A stretch of DNA of 64,000 nucleotides from Bacillus sp. FJAT-29814 (GTDB taxonomy: Bacteria > Bacillota > Bacilli > Bacillales > Cytobacillaceae). Below are positions 26,044 to 35,904 of this stretch, one piece after another (position 1 is the stretch's first letter; each line of letters begins with the position of its first letter). The notes below the pieces were generated by a model. That model worked only from the letters and a program-made list of their open reading frames with translations, ran no database searches and was not told the DNA's origin. The stretch lies in NCBI RefSeq assembly GCF_001510715.1, contig NZ_LMTJ01000008.1, forward strand, positions 441,794 through 505,793. Direction: 5' to 3'. Made by a program: the position numbers and the translations under genes.

Positions 26044-26919
26044 ATGGTTTTTAGTATGACAGGCTTCGGCAGGGCAAGGGCCGAATCCGAATCGTGCACT
26101 GTCAATGTGGAAATTAAAACGGTGAATCACCGTTTTAGCGAATTCAATATCCGCATGCCGAGGCAGCTGTTAAAAATAGAAGACAAAATAAAGAAAACAC
26201 TTAACCAACATATCCGTCGCGGCAGAATAGAGGTTTATATCAGTTTGGAGGGACAAGGTGTCGTTTCTCGCAAATTGCAGGTAGACTGGAACTTAATTGA
26301 AGAATACTTTCAATTTATTAAACAAGCACAAAACAAGTACGGGATTGAAGGCTCGGTAAAGCTCATAGACTTGTTGGGTCGGACTGACCTTGTACATATT
26401 GAAGAAAGTGAAGCTGAAAATGAACAGCTTGATGGGCTGGTGCTAGCCGCGGTGGAAGAAGCTGTTACCTTGCTCAAGAAGATGCGTTTGGCTGAGGGGG
26501 CAGAGTTAAAGAAAGACTTACTTGACATCATTGCCCAAGTCGAATTTTTGTTGGCAGAATTGCAAAAGTTTGCCCCTGCTGTGATTCAACTCTATAAAGA
26601 TCGGTTGACAAAGAGAATGCAAGAATTTGCGAATGGACAGGTGGACGAAACGAGACTTGTCACGGAGGTTGCTGTTTTTTCCGAGAAGGCCGATATTAAT
26701 GAAGAAATTACCCGATTAAAGAGCCATATCGGGCAGTTTGTCCAGACACTCAATGAGGATGGAGCAATCGGCCGAAAGCTTGATTTTCTTGTTCAGGAAA
26801 TGAACCGTGAGACAAACACCATCGGCTCAAAAGCCAATGATGCAACCATAGCCAAAAACGTCGTTGAAATAAAAAGTCTGCTAGAGAAGCTAAAAGAGCA
26901 GGTTCAAAATATCGAGTAG
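26044..26919 (+). CDS. yloC: YicC/YloC family endoribonuclease
   Basis: The 291-residue protein opens with the family signature MTGFGRA (residues 5-11) and ends with the DUF1732 helix bundle and the motif FLVQEMNRETNTIGSKAND. YicC/YloC members have been shown to cleave RNA and to influence stationary-phase fitness. ATG 26044 has only a weak GGATGTG site, which fits B. subtilis. It precedes remA as in most Bacilli. Earlier called a putative stress-induced protein; the ribonuclease role comes from family knowledge. Confidence 0.88.
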   Translation: MVFSMTGFGRARAESESCTVNVEIKTVNHRFSEFNIRMPRQLLKIEDKIKKTLNQHIRRGRIEVYISLEGQGVVSRKLQVDWNLIEEYFQFIKQAQNKYGIEGSVKLIDLLGRTDLVHIEESEAENEQLDGLVLAAVEEAVTLLKKMRLAEGAELKKDLLDIIAQVEFLLAELQKFAPAVIQLYKDRLTKRMQEFANGQVDETRLVTEVAVFSEKADINEEITRLKSHIGQFVQTLNEDGAIGRKLDFLVQEMNRETNTIGSKANDATIAKNVVEIKSLLEKLKEQVQNIE

Positions 26920-26976
26920 GCGTTTAGAAAAGGTTCGGCACGGTCAAAATATATTATTGATGATTGGATGATGATC

Positions 26977-27240
26977 ATGGCTATTAGGTTAATTAATATT
27001 GGATTTGGCAATATTGTTTCGGCTAATCGAATTATTTCAATTGTTAGCCCTGAGTCGGCGCCGATAAAAAGAATTATCCAGGATGCCAGAGATCGAGGGT
27101 CACTAATTGATGCTACATATGGCAGGCGGACTCGCGCAGTGATTGTCATGGACTCAGACCATGTCATCCTGTCGGCGGTACAGCCGGAAACGGTTGCCCA
27201 TCGCTTAACGGATCGCGAGGACACTATTGATGAAGGGTAG
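26977..27240 (+). CDS. remA: Extracellular matrix regulator RemA (DUF370)
   Basis: RemA (87 residues from ATG 26977) is a DNA-binding activator of biofilm matrix and osmoprotection genes in Bacillus and forms ring-like oligomers. The sequence is almost unchanged from B. subtilis: INIGFGNIVSANRIISIV, then SLIDATYGRRTRAV and DHVILSAVQPETVAHRL. In-frame ATGs at 26968 and 26971 are part of the GGATGATG ribosome binding site region, so 26977 is preferred. Its usual neighbours yloC and gmk flank it. Confidence 0.93.
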   Translation: MAIRLINIGFGNIVSANRIISIVSPESAPIKRIIQDARDRGSLIDATYGRRTRAVIVMDSDHVILSAVQPETVAHRLTDREDTIDEG

Positions 27241-27252
27241 GATTTAATAAGC

Positions 27253-27867
27253 ATGCAAGAAAAAGGATTGCTGATTGTATTGTCAGGACCATCGGGGGTC
27301 GGTAAAGGAACCGTCCGAAAAGAGATTTTTTCGCAGCCCGATACGGCATTTGAATATTCGATTTCTGTTACGACAAGAAAGCCGCGCGCCGGTGAAGTGG
27401 ATGGGGTCGATTACTTTTTTAGGACAAGGGAAGAATTTGAGGAATTGATCCGAAATGATAAGCTGCTAGAATATGCTGAATTTGTCGGCAACTATTACGG
27501 AACACCGGTGGATTATGTCCGCGAGACCCTTGACAGCGGCAAGGATGTTTTTCTTGAGATTGAGGTAAAGGGTGCACGTCAGGTTCGCGAAAAATTCCCT
27601 GAGGGCTTATTTATCTTCCTTATGCCGCCGAGCCTTACCGAACTAAAAAATCGGATTGTAACCCGAGGTACCGAAACAGAGGATATCATCCAAAACCGGA
27701 TGTTGACGGCACGTGAAGAAATTGAAATGATGGAATTATATGATTATGTGGTGGAAAACGATCAGGTTGAGCGAGCCTGCGATCGAATAAAATCGATTGT
27801 AACAGCGGAGCATTGCCGCCGGGTTCGAGTAGAACATCGCTATAAAAAATTGTTGGAGGTTGACTAA
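27253..27867 (+). CDS. gmk: Guanylate kinase
   Basis: Gmk (204 residues) phosphorylates GMP to GDP with ATP. The P-loop SGPSGVGKGT is at residues 11-20; the GMP-binding segment includes SVTTRKPRAGEVDGVDYFF and the Tyr-rich EYAEFVGNYYGTP. It lies 12 bases after remA and its end contains the rpoZ ribosome binding site, an arrangement general in Firmicutes. Confidence 0.97.
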   Translation: MQEKGLLIVLSGPSGVGKGTVRKEIFSQPDTAFEYSISVTTRKPRAGEVDGVDYFFRTREEFEELIRNDKLLEYAEFVGNYYGTPVDYVRETLDSGKDVFLEIEVKGARQVREKFPEGLFIFLMPPSLTELKNRIVTRGTETEDIIQNRMLTAREEIEMMELYDYVVENDQVERACDRIKSIVTAEHCRRVRVEHRYKKLLEVD

Positions 27868-27868
27868 T

Positions 27869-28087
27869 ATGCTATATCCTTCTATTGATTCATTACTTGA
27901 AAAAATTGACTCAAAATATTCACTAGTTTCTGTCGCAGCCAAGCGCGCCCGCGTCATGTCGCAGATAAAAGATGAAAGACTGCCGAAATATGTTTCCCAT
28001 AAGCATGTTGGTAAGGCACTTGAAGAAATTTACAGCGGCGAGTTGACCTACCGAATTGCCAAAAAAGCGGATAGCCCATCCGAATAA
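27869..28087 (+). CDS. rpoZ: RNA polymerase omega subunit
   Basis: Omega (72 residues) assists RNA polymerase assembly and binds the beta' C-terminus. The family core is visible in MLYPSIDSLLEKIDSKYSLV and AAKRARVM, with VGKALEEIYSGEL near the end. ATG 27869 follows GGAGGT (27855-27860) with correct spacing; the TTG at 27860 would lie in that site. A terminator follows, separating it from coaBC. Confidence 0.94.
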   Translation: MLYPSIDSLLEKIDSKYSLVSVAAKRARVMSQIKDERLPKYVSHKHVGKALEEIYSGELTYRIAKKADSPSE

Positions 28088-28101
28088 TTAATTGATGGAA
28101 A

Positions 28102-28128
28102 GGACTGACGATTGTCAGCCTTTTTTTT
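28102..28128 (+). terminator. Terminator after rpoZ
   Basis: CTGAC-GATT-GTCAG stem with outer GG/CC pairs and eight T directly after. Confidence 0.8.
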
Positions 28129-28181
28129 GTGCAGGGGCGGAGCGCCGCATATTTATAGTAGTTCAGACAAAGCTGAGTGGA

Positions 28182-28213
28182 GATATACATTTTTCAAATG
28201 AATGTGGTATATC
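28182..28213. repeat. Imperfect hairpin in the rpoZ-coaBC gap
   Basis: GATATACATT (28182-28191) can pair with AATG-TG-GTATATC (28201-28213) leaving a two-base bulge. The 256-base gap otherwise holds the rpoZ terminator, a GC-rich GCGGAGCGCCGC stretch and the coaBC ribosome binding site. No function assigned. Confidence 0.35.
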
Positions 28214-28343
28214 GCAGCTCTGCTCACACCGCCTTCTGTTGAATGAAGAAATCTGTCGATATTTAGAAGGAAAAAGATGAAAAAATGCTTCGATTCCAGC
28301 ATAATAGAAGGAAGAGAAACTGTATCGAGAGCGGAGGATAACC

Positions 28344-29555
28344 ATGATTAACAATAAAAAAATTCTGCTATGTGTCACGGGAGGAATCGCCGTATACAAG
28401 GCCGCGGCACTGACAAGCAAGCTTGTCCAGGCGGGGGCACATGTAAAAGTCGTCCTGAGCGAATCCGCGGCAAAATTTGTCACCCCTTTAACCTTTCAGG
28501 CTTTATCACGAAATGATGTATATACTGACACCTTTGATGAAAAAAATCCGCAAGTCATTGCCCATATCGATCTCGCAGACTGGGCTGACCTGGTTTTGGT
28601 TGCCCCGGCAACCGCCAATATTATCGGAAAATTGGCGGGAGGAATTGCCGACAATATGATTACTACCACCCTTCTAGCCACTTCTGCTCCAGTATGGATT
28701 GCTCCTGCGATGAATGTCCATATGTATGACCACCCTGCTGTTAAAAGAAATTTGGCGATTTTAGCAGAATTCGGCTGCCAATTTATCGAGCCGGGCGAGG
28801 GATATCTTGCCTGTGGTTATGTCGGCAAAGGCAGATTGGAAGAACCTGAAAAAATCGTTTCGACAATCCAGGCATATTTCGCAGGCAGGGAAGCAAAACG
28901 GCTAGCCGGAAAAACGGTTTTGCTTACCGCGGGGCCAACAAGGGAAAAAATTGACCCAGTCCGGTTTATCTCCAATCATTCAAGCGGAAAAATGGGATAT
29001 GCGTTGGCAGAGGAAGCCAAAAAACAAGGTGCCCGAGTCATCCTGGTTTCAGGACCCGTTAGTCTTCAGGTTCCTACTGGAGTTGAACTTGTCAAAGTGG
29101 AAAGCGCTGAAGAGATGTATCAGGCTGTCCTGGAACATTTTAGCGAAGCGGATGTTGTCATTAAAACAGCTGCCGTGGCGGACTACCGCCCGAAAATTGT
29201 TCATGACCATAAAGTAAAGAAACAGACAGGCGATGCAATCCTTGAGCTAGAAAGGACAAAGGATATTTTGTTTGAGCTCGGTAAACGTAAGGAACATCAA
29301 CTGTTAATCGGCTTTGCGGCTGAAACGAACGATGTCGACGATTACGCCAGGAAGAAGCTATCTGCAAAAAATGCCGATATGATCGTCGCCAATAATGTCA
29401 AAGCTGACGGGGCGGGATTTGGCACTGATACAAATATTGTGACGTTGTTTAAACGGAATGGTTCAAGTATTGAATTACCATTAATGTCAAAAGCGGCAGT
29501 TGCCGGAAAAATTATTGAGGAAATTGAAGCATTATTGAAGGATATGAATAACTAA
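28344..29555 (+). CDS. coaBC: Bifunctional phosphopantothenoylcysteine decarboxylase / phosphopantothenate-cysteine ligase
   Basis: CoaBC (403 residues) performs two steps of coenzyme A synthesis. The N-terminal flavoprotein decarboxylase (CoaC, about 1-180) has CVTGGIAVYKA, the substrate motif PAMNVHMYDHP near residue 120 and the catalytic Cys in YLACGYVGKGRL near 157. The C-terminal CTP-dependent ligase (CoaB) has LTAGPTREKIDPVRFISNHSS-type sequence and the IVANNVK loop. A GCGGAGG site precedes ATG 28344. Its stop overlaps priA by one base. Confidence 0.96.
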   Translation: MINNKKILLCVTGGIAVYKAAALTSKLVQAGAHVKVVLSESAAKFVTPLTFQALSRNDVYTDTFDEKNPQVIAHIDLADWADLVLVAPATANIIGKLAGGIADNMITTTLLATSAPVWIAPAMNVHMYDHPAVKRNLAILAEFGCQFIEPGEGYLACGYVGKGRLEEPEKIVSTIQAYFAGREAKRLAGKTVLLTAGPTREKIDPVRFISNHSSGKMGYALAEEAKKQGARVILVSGPVSLQVPTGVELVKVESAEEMYQAVLEHFSEADVVIKTAAVADYRPKIVHDHKVKKQTGDAILELERTKDILFELGKRKEHQLLIGFAAETNDVDDYARKKLSAKNADMIVANNVKADGAGFGTDTNIVTLFKRNGSSIELPLMSKAAVAGKIIEEIEALLKDMNN

Positions 29556-31966
29556 TGAAAATTGCCAGTGTGGTAGTGGATGTACCGACAAAACAAACGG
29601 ATAAGTCATACGACTATTTGATTCCAGAAAAATGGCAGGATGTCATTCAGCCGGGCATGAGAGTGATTGTTCCTTTTGGACCAAGAAACATTCAAGGATT
29701 TGTGACCGGTATTAAAGTAGAATCCGAAATTAAACAGCTTAGGGAAATTATTGAGCCAATGGACATTGAACCAGTTTTAAATCAGGAATTACTTGAACTT
29801 GGTGATTGGCTGACTGACAAAACGCTTTGTTTTAAAATCTTCGCTTACCAGGCAATGCTTCCGGCTGCCCTAAAGGCAAAGTATGAAAAAAAGGTGCGGC
29901 TTGCTGTCGGGGTAGAGCCTGACCAATTACCTGTGCAACTAAGGGTCTATTTTGAAACAGGGCAAATGCTAGATTGGACGATGGCATTAGAACATAATAT
30001 TGTGCCGCTGCTGCAGCGGGAGGCTGCGGCAGGACTGCTTGAAGTGATTTACTTGGTAAAAGACAAGGTTAGGAAAAAACAGGTTAAATACGTTAAACCG
30101 GTTGTTAGCCCCGAAGAAATAAAAAATGAACTGGAAGGGTTGCCCGCCAACGCTGAGAAACAAAAACAAATTCTAAGATTTTTTTTAGACCATAATCAGC
30201 CCATTGAATTAAAGCAGTTAACCGCCGAATTAAAAGTGTCCTCGGCAGTTGTGAAGGCACTCGCGTCTAAACAGCTCGTTGCCGAGTTTGATATGGAAAT
30301 CTACAGGGATCCTTTCGAGCACCGATCCTTTGAAAGAACCACTCCTCTGCCATTAACGAATGCCCAAACGACAGCAATCAAACCAATCCTGACTGCCATA
30401 GAAAAAAATGAACACGAAGTATTTTTGCTATACGGGGTTACCGGAAGCGGAAAAACTGAAATCTATTTGCAATCGATCCAGGAAGTCATTGACAAAGGAA
30501 AAGAAGCGATTGTCCTGGTTCCGGAAATTTCATTAACACCACAAATGGTGAACAGGTTTAAGGGCAGATTCGGCGATTTGGTAGCAGTTTTGCACAGCGG
30601 GTTATCGGCAGGAGAAAAATATGACGAATGGCGGAAAATACAGCGCAAAGAGGTCAAGGTTGCGGTGGGGGCCAGATCAGCCATTTTCGCGCCGTTTGAA
30701 AATATTGGCATCATTATTATTGATGAAGAACATGAAACAAGCTATAAGCAGGAGGATATGCCGCGATATCATGCTCGCGATGTGGCAATCAGAAGGGCAC
30801 AAACCAATAACTGCCCGGTTGTGCTTGGCAGCGCCACGCCATCGCTGGAGTCCTTTGCTAGAGCGCAGAAAAATGTTTATCATTTATTGAAGCTGCCTAC
30901 AAGGATGAACAATCAGGCCCTCCCTGCGGTAGAAATTATCGACATGCGGGAGGAACTTAGAGCGGGAAACCGCTCAATGTTTTCTAGAAAATTGTTTGAA
31001 TTGCTGCAAGACAGGATTTCCAAAAAGCAGCAGACCGTGTTGTTTTTAAATAAACGTGGCCATTCGTCGTTCGTGATGTGCCGCGATTGTGGCTATGTGG
31101 TAAATTGCCCAAACTGTGATATTTCCCTCACCTATCATCGCGCAGGAGTACAGATGAAATGCCATTATTGCGGGTACGAAACAATCGTGCCAAAAGTCTG
31201 TCCTGAGTGTTCAAGTGAATATATCCGTTATTTTGGTACAGGCACGCAAAAGGTGGAAGACGAGCTGGGGAAAATTCTTCCCGAGGCAAGAGTGATTCGC
31301 ATGGATGTCGATACGACAGGCCGGAAAGGGGCACATGAGCGTCTGTTAAAGGAGTTTCAGGAAGGGAAAGCCGATATATTATTAGGAACGCAAATGATTG
31401 CCAAGGGCCTCGATTTCCCCAATATCACACTAGTTGGCGTGTTATCGGCTGATACGATGCTTCATCTCCCGGACTTTCGTTCGTCGGAAAAAACCTTTCA
31501 ATTATTGACGCAGGTAAGCGGCAGGGCTGGACGCCATCAACTGCCGGGGGAGGTCATCATCCAAACCTATACCCCCGAGCACTACAGCATTGAGCTTGCT
31601 GGGCACCAGGATTTCGATCAGTTTTACCAGCGGGAAATGTTGGTCCGGAGGATGCACCATTACCCTCCATTTTATTATTTATCACTAATTACCGTTAGCC
31701 ATGAGGAGCTGCTGACTGTAGTATCTGCAACGGAAAAGATCACAAACTATGTGCGCTCGCAACTGTCAAATGAGGCGGTGATCTTAGGGCCCGCGGTATC
31801 GCCAATTGCAAGGATAAATAATAGATACCGCTATCAATGTCTGATAAAATACAAACGGGAACCGAACCTGACCAAAACGTTAAAGACGATTCTGGACCAG
31901 TATCAGAAAGAAGCAAAAAACGGCCTGTTGGTTTCGGTTGATGTTAACCCGTTTATCCTGATGTAA
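29555..31966 (+). CDS. priA: Primosomal replication restart helicase PriA
   Basis: PriA (803 residues) recognises stalled forks and reloads the replicative helicase. It has an N-terminal DNA-binding domain, a winged helix, and a superfamily 2 helicase core with Walker A GVTGSGKTE near residue 295 and the DEEH box. Between the helicase lobes lies the zinc-binding domain with eight cysteines (CRDCGY, CPNC, CHYCGY, CPEC, about 508-555). Motif SGRAGR is present. Directly coupled to coaBC. Confidence 0.96.
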   Translation: MKIASVVVDVPTKQTDKSYDYLIPEKWQDVIQPGMRVIVPFGPRNIQGFVTGIKVESEIKQLREIIEPMDIEPVLNQELLELGDWLTDKTLCFKIFAYQAMLPAALKAKYEKKVRLAVGVEPDQLPVQLRVYFETGQMLDWTMALEHNIVPLLQREAAAGLLEVIYLVKDKVRKKQVKYVKPVVSPEEIKNELEGLPANAEKQKQILRFFLDHNQPIELKQLTAELKVSSAVVKALASKQLVAEFDMEIYRDPFEHRSFERTTPLPLTNAQTTAIKPILTAIEKNEHEVFLLYGVTGSGKTEIYLQSIQEVIDKGKEAIVLVPEISLTPQMVNRFKGRFGDLVAVLHSGLSAGEKYDEWRKIQRKEVKVAVGARSAIFAPFENIGIIIIDEEHETSYKQEDMPRYHARDVAIRRAQTNNCPVVLGSATPSLESFARAQKNVYHLLKLPTRMNNQALPAVEIIDMREELRAGNRSMFSRKLFELLQDRISKKQQTVLFLNKRGHSSFVMCRDCGYVVNCPNCDISLTYHRAGVQMKCHYCGYETIVPKVCPECSSEYIRYFGTGTQKVEDELGKILPEARVIRMDVDTTGRKGAHERLLKEFQEGKADILLGTQMIAKGLDFPNITLVGVLSADTMLHLPDFRSSEKTFQLLTQVSGRAGRHQLPGEVIIQTYTPEHYSIELAGHQDFDQFYQREMLVRRMHHYPPFYYLSLITVSHEELLTVVSATEKITNYVRSQLSNEAVILGPAVSPIARINNRYRYQCLIKYKREPNLTKTLKTILDQYQKEAKNGLLVSVDVNPFILM

Positions 31967-32025
31967 TCTGGTAAAAATGATTAATATATATATGTGCACG
32001 AGATTGAATTAACGGAGGAAAGATT

Positions 32026-32508
32026 TTGGCAATAAGAAAAATAGTAAACTACCCCGCTGACATCCTCGAGACGAAATGTAAAGAGGTAACAGTGTTTAAC
32101 CGAAAACTTGCAAAAACGCTTGATGATATGTACGATACGATGATTGAACATGATGGTGTCGGCCTTGCTGCACCACAAATCGGTCTGGATGCGCGAGTCG
32201 CAATTGTCGATATTGATGACGAAGCTGGTACAATCGAAATGATTAACCCGAAAATCCTGAATACTTCCGGAGAACAAACTGGTCCGGAAGGTTGCCTAAG
32301 CTTTCCGGGATTATTTGGAGAAGTTACAAGACCAAATTACGTGAAAATTGAGGCATATGACCGCAAAGGCAGAAAGTATGAACTGGAAGCGGAAGGGTTT
32401 CTTGCTCGGGCGATTCAGCATGAAATAGATCACCTGGATGGAATCCTATTTACATCAAAGGTTATTAGGTATCTGGAGGAAGACGAGTTAAAAGGAGAAG
32501 AAGCGTAA
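32026..32508 (+). CDS. def: Peptide deformylase
   Basis: Deformylase (160 residues) removes the N-formyl group from new proteins. All three metal-site motifs are intact: GVGLAAPQIG, EGCLSFPG (metal Cys) and QHEIDHLDG (HExxH). The start is a TTG at 32026 after a strong AACGGAGGAAAG site, giving MAIRKIVNYP. The gene lies two bases before fmt, which performs the opposite reaction on initiator tRNA. Confidence 0.95.
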   Translation: MAIRKIVNYPADILETKCKEVTVFNRKLAKTLDDMYDTMIEHDGVGLAAPQIGLDARVAIVDIDDEAGTIEMINPKILNTSGEQTGPEGCLSFPGLFGEVTRPNYVKIEAYDRKGRKYELEAEGFLARAIQHEIDHLDGILFTSKVIRYLEEDELKGEEA

Positions 32509-32509
32509 A

Positions 32510-33454
32510 ATGACGAAGATTGTGTTTATGGGCACGCCTGATTTCTCAGTCCCCATCTTAAGGCAAATTATTGAGGATGGCTATGAAGTAATCGGTGTCG
32601 TGACCCAGCCTGACCGCCCGGTTGGCAGAAAAAAGGTGCTGACCCCGCCTCCCGTTAAAGTGGAAGCAATAAAACAGGGAATTCCAGTGTTGCAGCCAGA
32701 AAAAATCCGCCAGCCGGAAGAACTAGAAAAAATCATAGCGTTAAAGCCGGATTTAATCATAACCGCGGCATTCGGGCAAATTTTGCCAAAACAATTGCTG
32801 GATGCTCCCGCCCATGGTTGCATTAATGTGCACGCTTCCTTGCTTCCGGAACTGCGCGGCGGAGCTCCGATTCACTATGCGATTATTCAAGGAAAGGCAA
32901 AAACAGGAATCACGATTATGTATATGGTAGAGAAATTGGATGCAGGCGATATGCTAGCCAGTGTTGAGGTTCCGATCACCAATGAAGATAATGTAGGCAC
33001 CCTTCATAATAAGCTTAGCCCTGCTGGGGCCAAACTGTTGTCGGAAACACTGCCTCCGCTTCTTGCGGGCAAATTGGAGCCGATCCCGCAAAATGACGCA
33101 GAAGCGACCTTTGCTCCAAATATTAAACGGGAGCAGGAGAAAATAAATTGGAAAAAGCCCGGGGAAGAAATTTATAATCACATACGTGGTTTAAATCCAT
33201 GGCCGGTTGCCTTTACCACATTGGATGGCCAAACGGTAAAAATTTGGCAAGGGGAAAAAGTAAAGGGGACCGCAGATGCTGAACCTGGCACCATCATTAG
33301 AATTGACCCTGACGGACCCATTGTCAGCACAGGCAATGAAACAGCCATTAAAATAACGGAGCTTCAGCCAGCAGGGAAGACAAAAATGACAGGTGAACAA
33401 TTCTTAAGGGGCGCAGGCTCCAAATTAACAGCAGGAAGCAAGCTAGGAGAATGA
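32510..33454 (+). CDS. fmt: Methionyl-tRNA formyltransferase
   Basis: Fmt (314 residues) formylates Met-tRNA for translation start using 10-formyl-THF. The N-terminal domain has VFMGTPDFSVPIL and the catalytic Asn-His pair in CINVHASLLPELRGGAPI; the C-terminal OB-like domain binds tRNA. GGAGAAG lies before ATG 32510, in the def end. The next gene rsmB starts two bases downstream. Confidence 0.96.
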   Translation: MTKIVFMGTPDFSVPILRQIIEDGYEVIGVVTQPDRPVGRKKVLTPPPVKVEAIKQGIPVLQPEKIRQPEELEKIIALKPDLIITAAFGQILPKQLLDAPAHGCINVHASLLPELRGGAPIHYAIIQGKAKTGITIMYMVEKLDAGDMLASVEVPITNEDNVGTLHNKLSPAGAKLLSETLPPLLAGKLEPIPQNDAEATFAPNIKREQEKINWKKPGEEIYNHIRGLNPWPVAFTTLDGQTVKIWQGEKVKGTADAEPGTIIRIDPDGPIVSTGNETAIKITELQPAGKTKMTGEQFLRGAGSKLTAGSKLGE

Positions 33455-33455
33455 C

Positions 33456-34808
33456 ATGACAACAAAGGCAAAAAAAAATGTACGTGAAACTGCATTGGAC
33501 TTATTAACATCAATTGAGAAAAATCAATCTTACAGCAATTTGCTTTTAAACAGTACAATTGAAAAAAATGAATTGTCGCCTGTCGATGTTGGCTTATTAA
33601 CAGAATTGACCTACGGAACATTGCAAAGAAAAATGGCACTTGATTTTTTTCTAAAGCCGTTTGTGAAGGACAATAAAAAACTGGCCGATTGGGTTCTTCA
33701 TTTACTAAGACTTACGGTATACCAAATGGTTTATCTTGATCGAATCCCCGATCGCGCCGCAATCTATGAAGCAGTAGAAATTGCTAAAAAACGCGGGCAT
33801 AAAGGGATTGCCGGTTTGGTCAATGGGGTATTGAGGAGCATTCAGAGAGAGGGGCTTCCATCATTAAGTGAGGTCAATGACCCGGTTGAGAGATTATCAT
33901 TAGAAACCAGTCACCCACTATGGTTGGTAACAAGATGGGCTAACCAATTTGGATATGATAAAACAAAGGAAATGTGTGAAATTAATTTAACAGCACCAAT
34001 GCAAACAGCCAGAGTCAATCTCACTAAGATTTCGAGGGATGAATGTGTCCAGCTCCTTGAGGAAGAAGGCTATCAAATTGAAAAAAGCCCGATTATTCCC
34101 GAAGCAATCAGGGCATTAAAAGGGAACCTGGCATCTAGCATGGCCTATAAATATGGGATGTTAACCATCCAGGATGAAAGTTCGATGCTTGCCACCTATG
34201 CATTAGGCGCTGTGGAAAACGAATTTGTCCTTGATGCTTGCGCTGCCCCTGGAGGCAAAAGCACGCACATTGCAGAAAAAATGCAAAATACTGGCGAGGT
34301 GATTTCAGTTGACCTTCACCAGCACAAAGTCCGGTTAATCAATGAAAATGCCCGCAGGCTAGGGTTATCAAATGTAAAAACGAATGTTTCCGATTCAAGA
34401 CTTTTACCGGAAAAGTTCAAGCATGAAACATTCCATCGAATATTGCTGGATGCACCCTGTTCAGGCCTCGGGGTGATGCGAAGAAAGCCGGATATGAAAT
34501 ATACGAAGACTGAAAAGGATTTAAACCGATTGAGCAGTATTCAGCAGGATTTATTAACGTCTATTGCTCCGCTTTTGAGAAAAGGCGGAACCCTTGTTTA
34601 TAGTACCTGTACAGTCGACAAAGAGGAAAATGAACATACTGTAAAGACATTTTTAGAAAACAACCCGGAATTTGAAGGTGATGTATCTTTCAAAACTCGG
34701 ATGCCCGAGGCGGTCCAACCGCTGATTACCGGCTATGATTTGCAAATATTCCCGCAGGACTTTGGGTCGGACGGCTTTTATATTGCGGTACTGAAAAGGA
34801 AGGTGTAA
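33456..34808 (+). CDS. rsmB: 16S rRNA (cytosine-967-C5)-methyltransferase RsmB
   Basis: RsmB (450 residues) has an N-terminal NusB-like RNA-binding domain (about 1-130) and a C-terminal SAM methyltransferase. The SAM loop is DACAAPGGKSTH near residue 259; the two m5C cysteines are in DAPCSGLGVM near 331 and VYSTCTVDKEENE near 384. Function in Bacillus (YloM) is by homology. A TAGGAGA site precedes it. Confidence 0.94.
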   Translation: MTTKAKKNVRETALDLLTSIEKNQSYSNLLLNSTIEKNELSPVDVGLLTELTYGTLQRKMALDFFLKPFVKDNKKLADWVLHLLRLTVYQMVYLDRIPDRAAIYEAVEIAKKRGHKGIAGLVNGVLRSIQREGLPSLSEVNDPVERLSLETSHPLWLVTRWANQFGYDKTKEMCEINLTAPMQTARVNLTKISRDECVQLLEEEGYQIEKSPIIPEAIRALKGNLASSMAYKYGMLTIQDESSMLATYALGAVENEFVLDACAAPGGKSTHIAEKMQNTGEVISVDLHQHKVRLINENARRLGLSNVKTNVSDSRLLPEKFKHETFHRILLDAPCSGLGVMRRKPDMKYTKTEKDLNRLSSIQQDLLTSIAPLLRKGGTLVYSTCTVDKEENEHTVKTFLENNPEFEGDVSFKTRMPEAVQPLITGYDLQIFPQDFGSDGFYIAVLKRKV

Positions 34809-34811
34809 GTA

Positions 34812-35900
34812 TTGGAGCAATTAAATACAACAGAGACAAATACAACATTGGAAAAGAAACAATCCATCTATTCATTGCAGCTGAATGAACTTCGAGAGTG
34901 GCTTAAGGATCACGGTGAAAAGCCGTTTAGGGCAGAGCAAATCTTTGATTGGCTCTATAAGAAAAGGGCTATCGACTTTGAAGAGATGAGCAATTTATCT
35001 AAGGGTTTGCGTGAACTGCTGGCGAATCATTTCCAAATAACAACATTAAACACGGTGATTCAACAAACCTCCTCAGATGGAACCATCAAATTTTTATTTG
35101 AACTTCACGATGGCTACTCCATTGAGACAGTCCTGATGCGCCATGATTACGGAAATTCTGTGTGTGTCACAACCCAGGTGGGCTGCCGGATTGGCTGCAC
35201 CTTCTGCGCTTCCACACTTGGCGGACTGAAGCGGCATTTGGAAGCAGGGGAAATTGTTGCCCAGGTAGTTAAGGTTCAAAAGGCGCTTGATGAATCAGCG
35301 GAGCGAGTCAGTTCTGTTGTCATCATGGGCATCGGCGAGCCTTTTGATAACTACGATAACATGCTGTCGTTTTTAAAAATCATTAATCATGAGAATGGAC
35401 TTAATATCGGCGCGCGCCATATCACTGTATCGACGAGCGGGATTATTCCCAAAATCTATCAATTTGCCGATGAAAATATGCAGATCAATTTTGCGATTTC
35501 CCTGCATGCCCCGAATACCGAGCTTCGCACTAGGCTTATGCCAATCAACAAAGCCTATAAACTTGATGACTTAATGAAAGCAGTAAGGTATTATATCGAT
35601 AAGACGGGTCGTCGTGTCAGCTTTGAGTATGGCTTGTTCGGCGGGGTAAATGATACAGTCGAGCATGCGGAGGAATTGGCTGCCCTAATCAAAGGTTTGA
35701 AATGCCATGTCAATTTGATACCGGTAAACTATGTTCCCGAGCGGGATTACGTCCGGACCCCAAAAGACAAGATTTTTGCCTTTGAAAAAACATTAAAAAA
35801 CCATGGAGTCAATGTAACTATACGCCGTGAGCACGGTCATGACATTGATGCTGCATGTGGTCAGCTCCGGGCAAAGGAGCGGAAAGAGGAGACGATGTAA
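34812..35900 (+). CDS. rlmN: Dual-specificity rRNA/tRNA adenine C2-methyltransferase RlmN
   Basis: RlmN (362 residues) is a radical SAM enzyme that makes m2A2503 in 23S rRNA and m2A37 in some tRNAs. The cluster motif CRIGCTFC is near residues 124-131 and the methyl-carrying cysteine is in DIDAACGQLRA near 347. The start is TTG 34812 with AAAAGGAAGGTG upstream. Four bases separate it from the end stop and prpC start region. The extended N-terminus rich in Thr is unremarkable. Confidence 0.95.
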   Translation: MEQLNTTETNTTLEKKQSIYSLQLNELREWLKDHGEKPFRAEQIFDWLYKKRAIDFEEMSNLSKGLRELLANHFQITTLNTVIQQTSSDGTIKFLFELHDGYSIETVLMRHDYGNSVCVTTQVGCRIGCTFCASTLGGLKRHLEAGEIVAQVVKVQKALDESAERVSSVVIMGIGEPFDNYDNMLSFLKIINHENGLNIGARHITVSTSGIIPKIYQFADENMQINFAISLHAPNTELRTRLMPINKAYKLDDLMKAVRYYIDKTGRRVSFEYGLFGGVNDTVEHAEELAALIKGLKCHVNLIPVNYVPERDYVRTPKDKIFAFEKTLKNHGVNVTIRREHGHDIDAACGQLRAKERKEETM

Positions 35901-35904
35901 TCGT

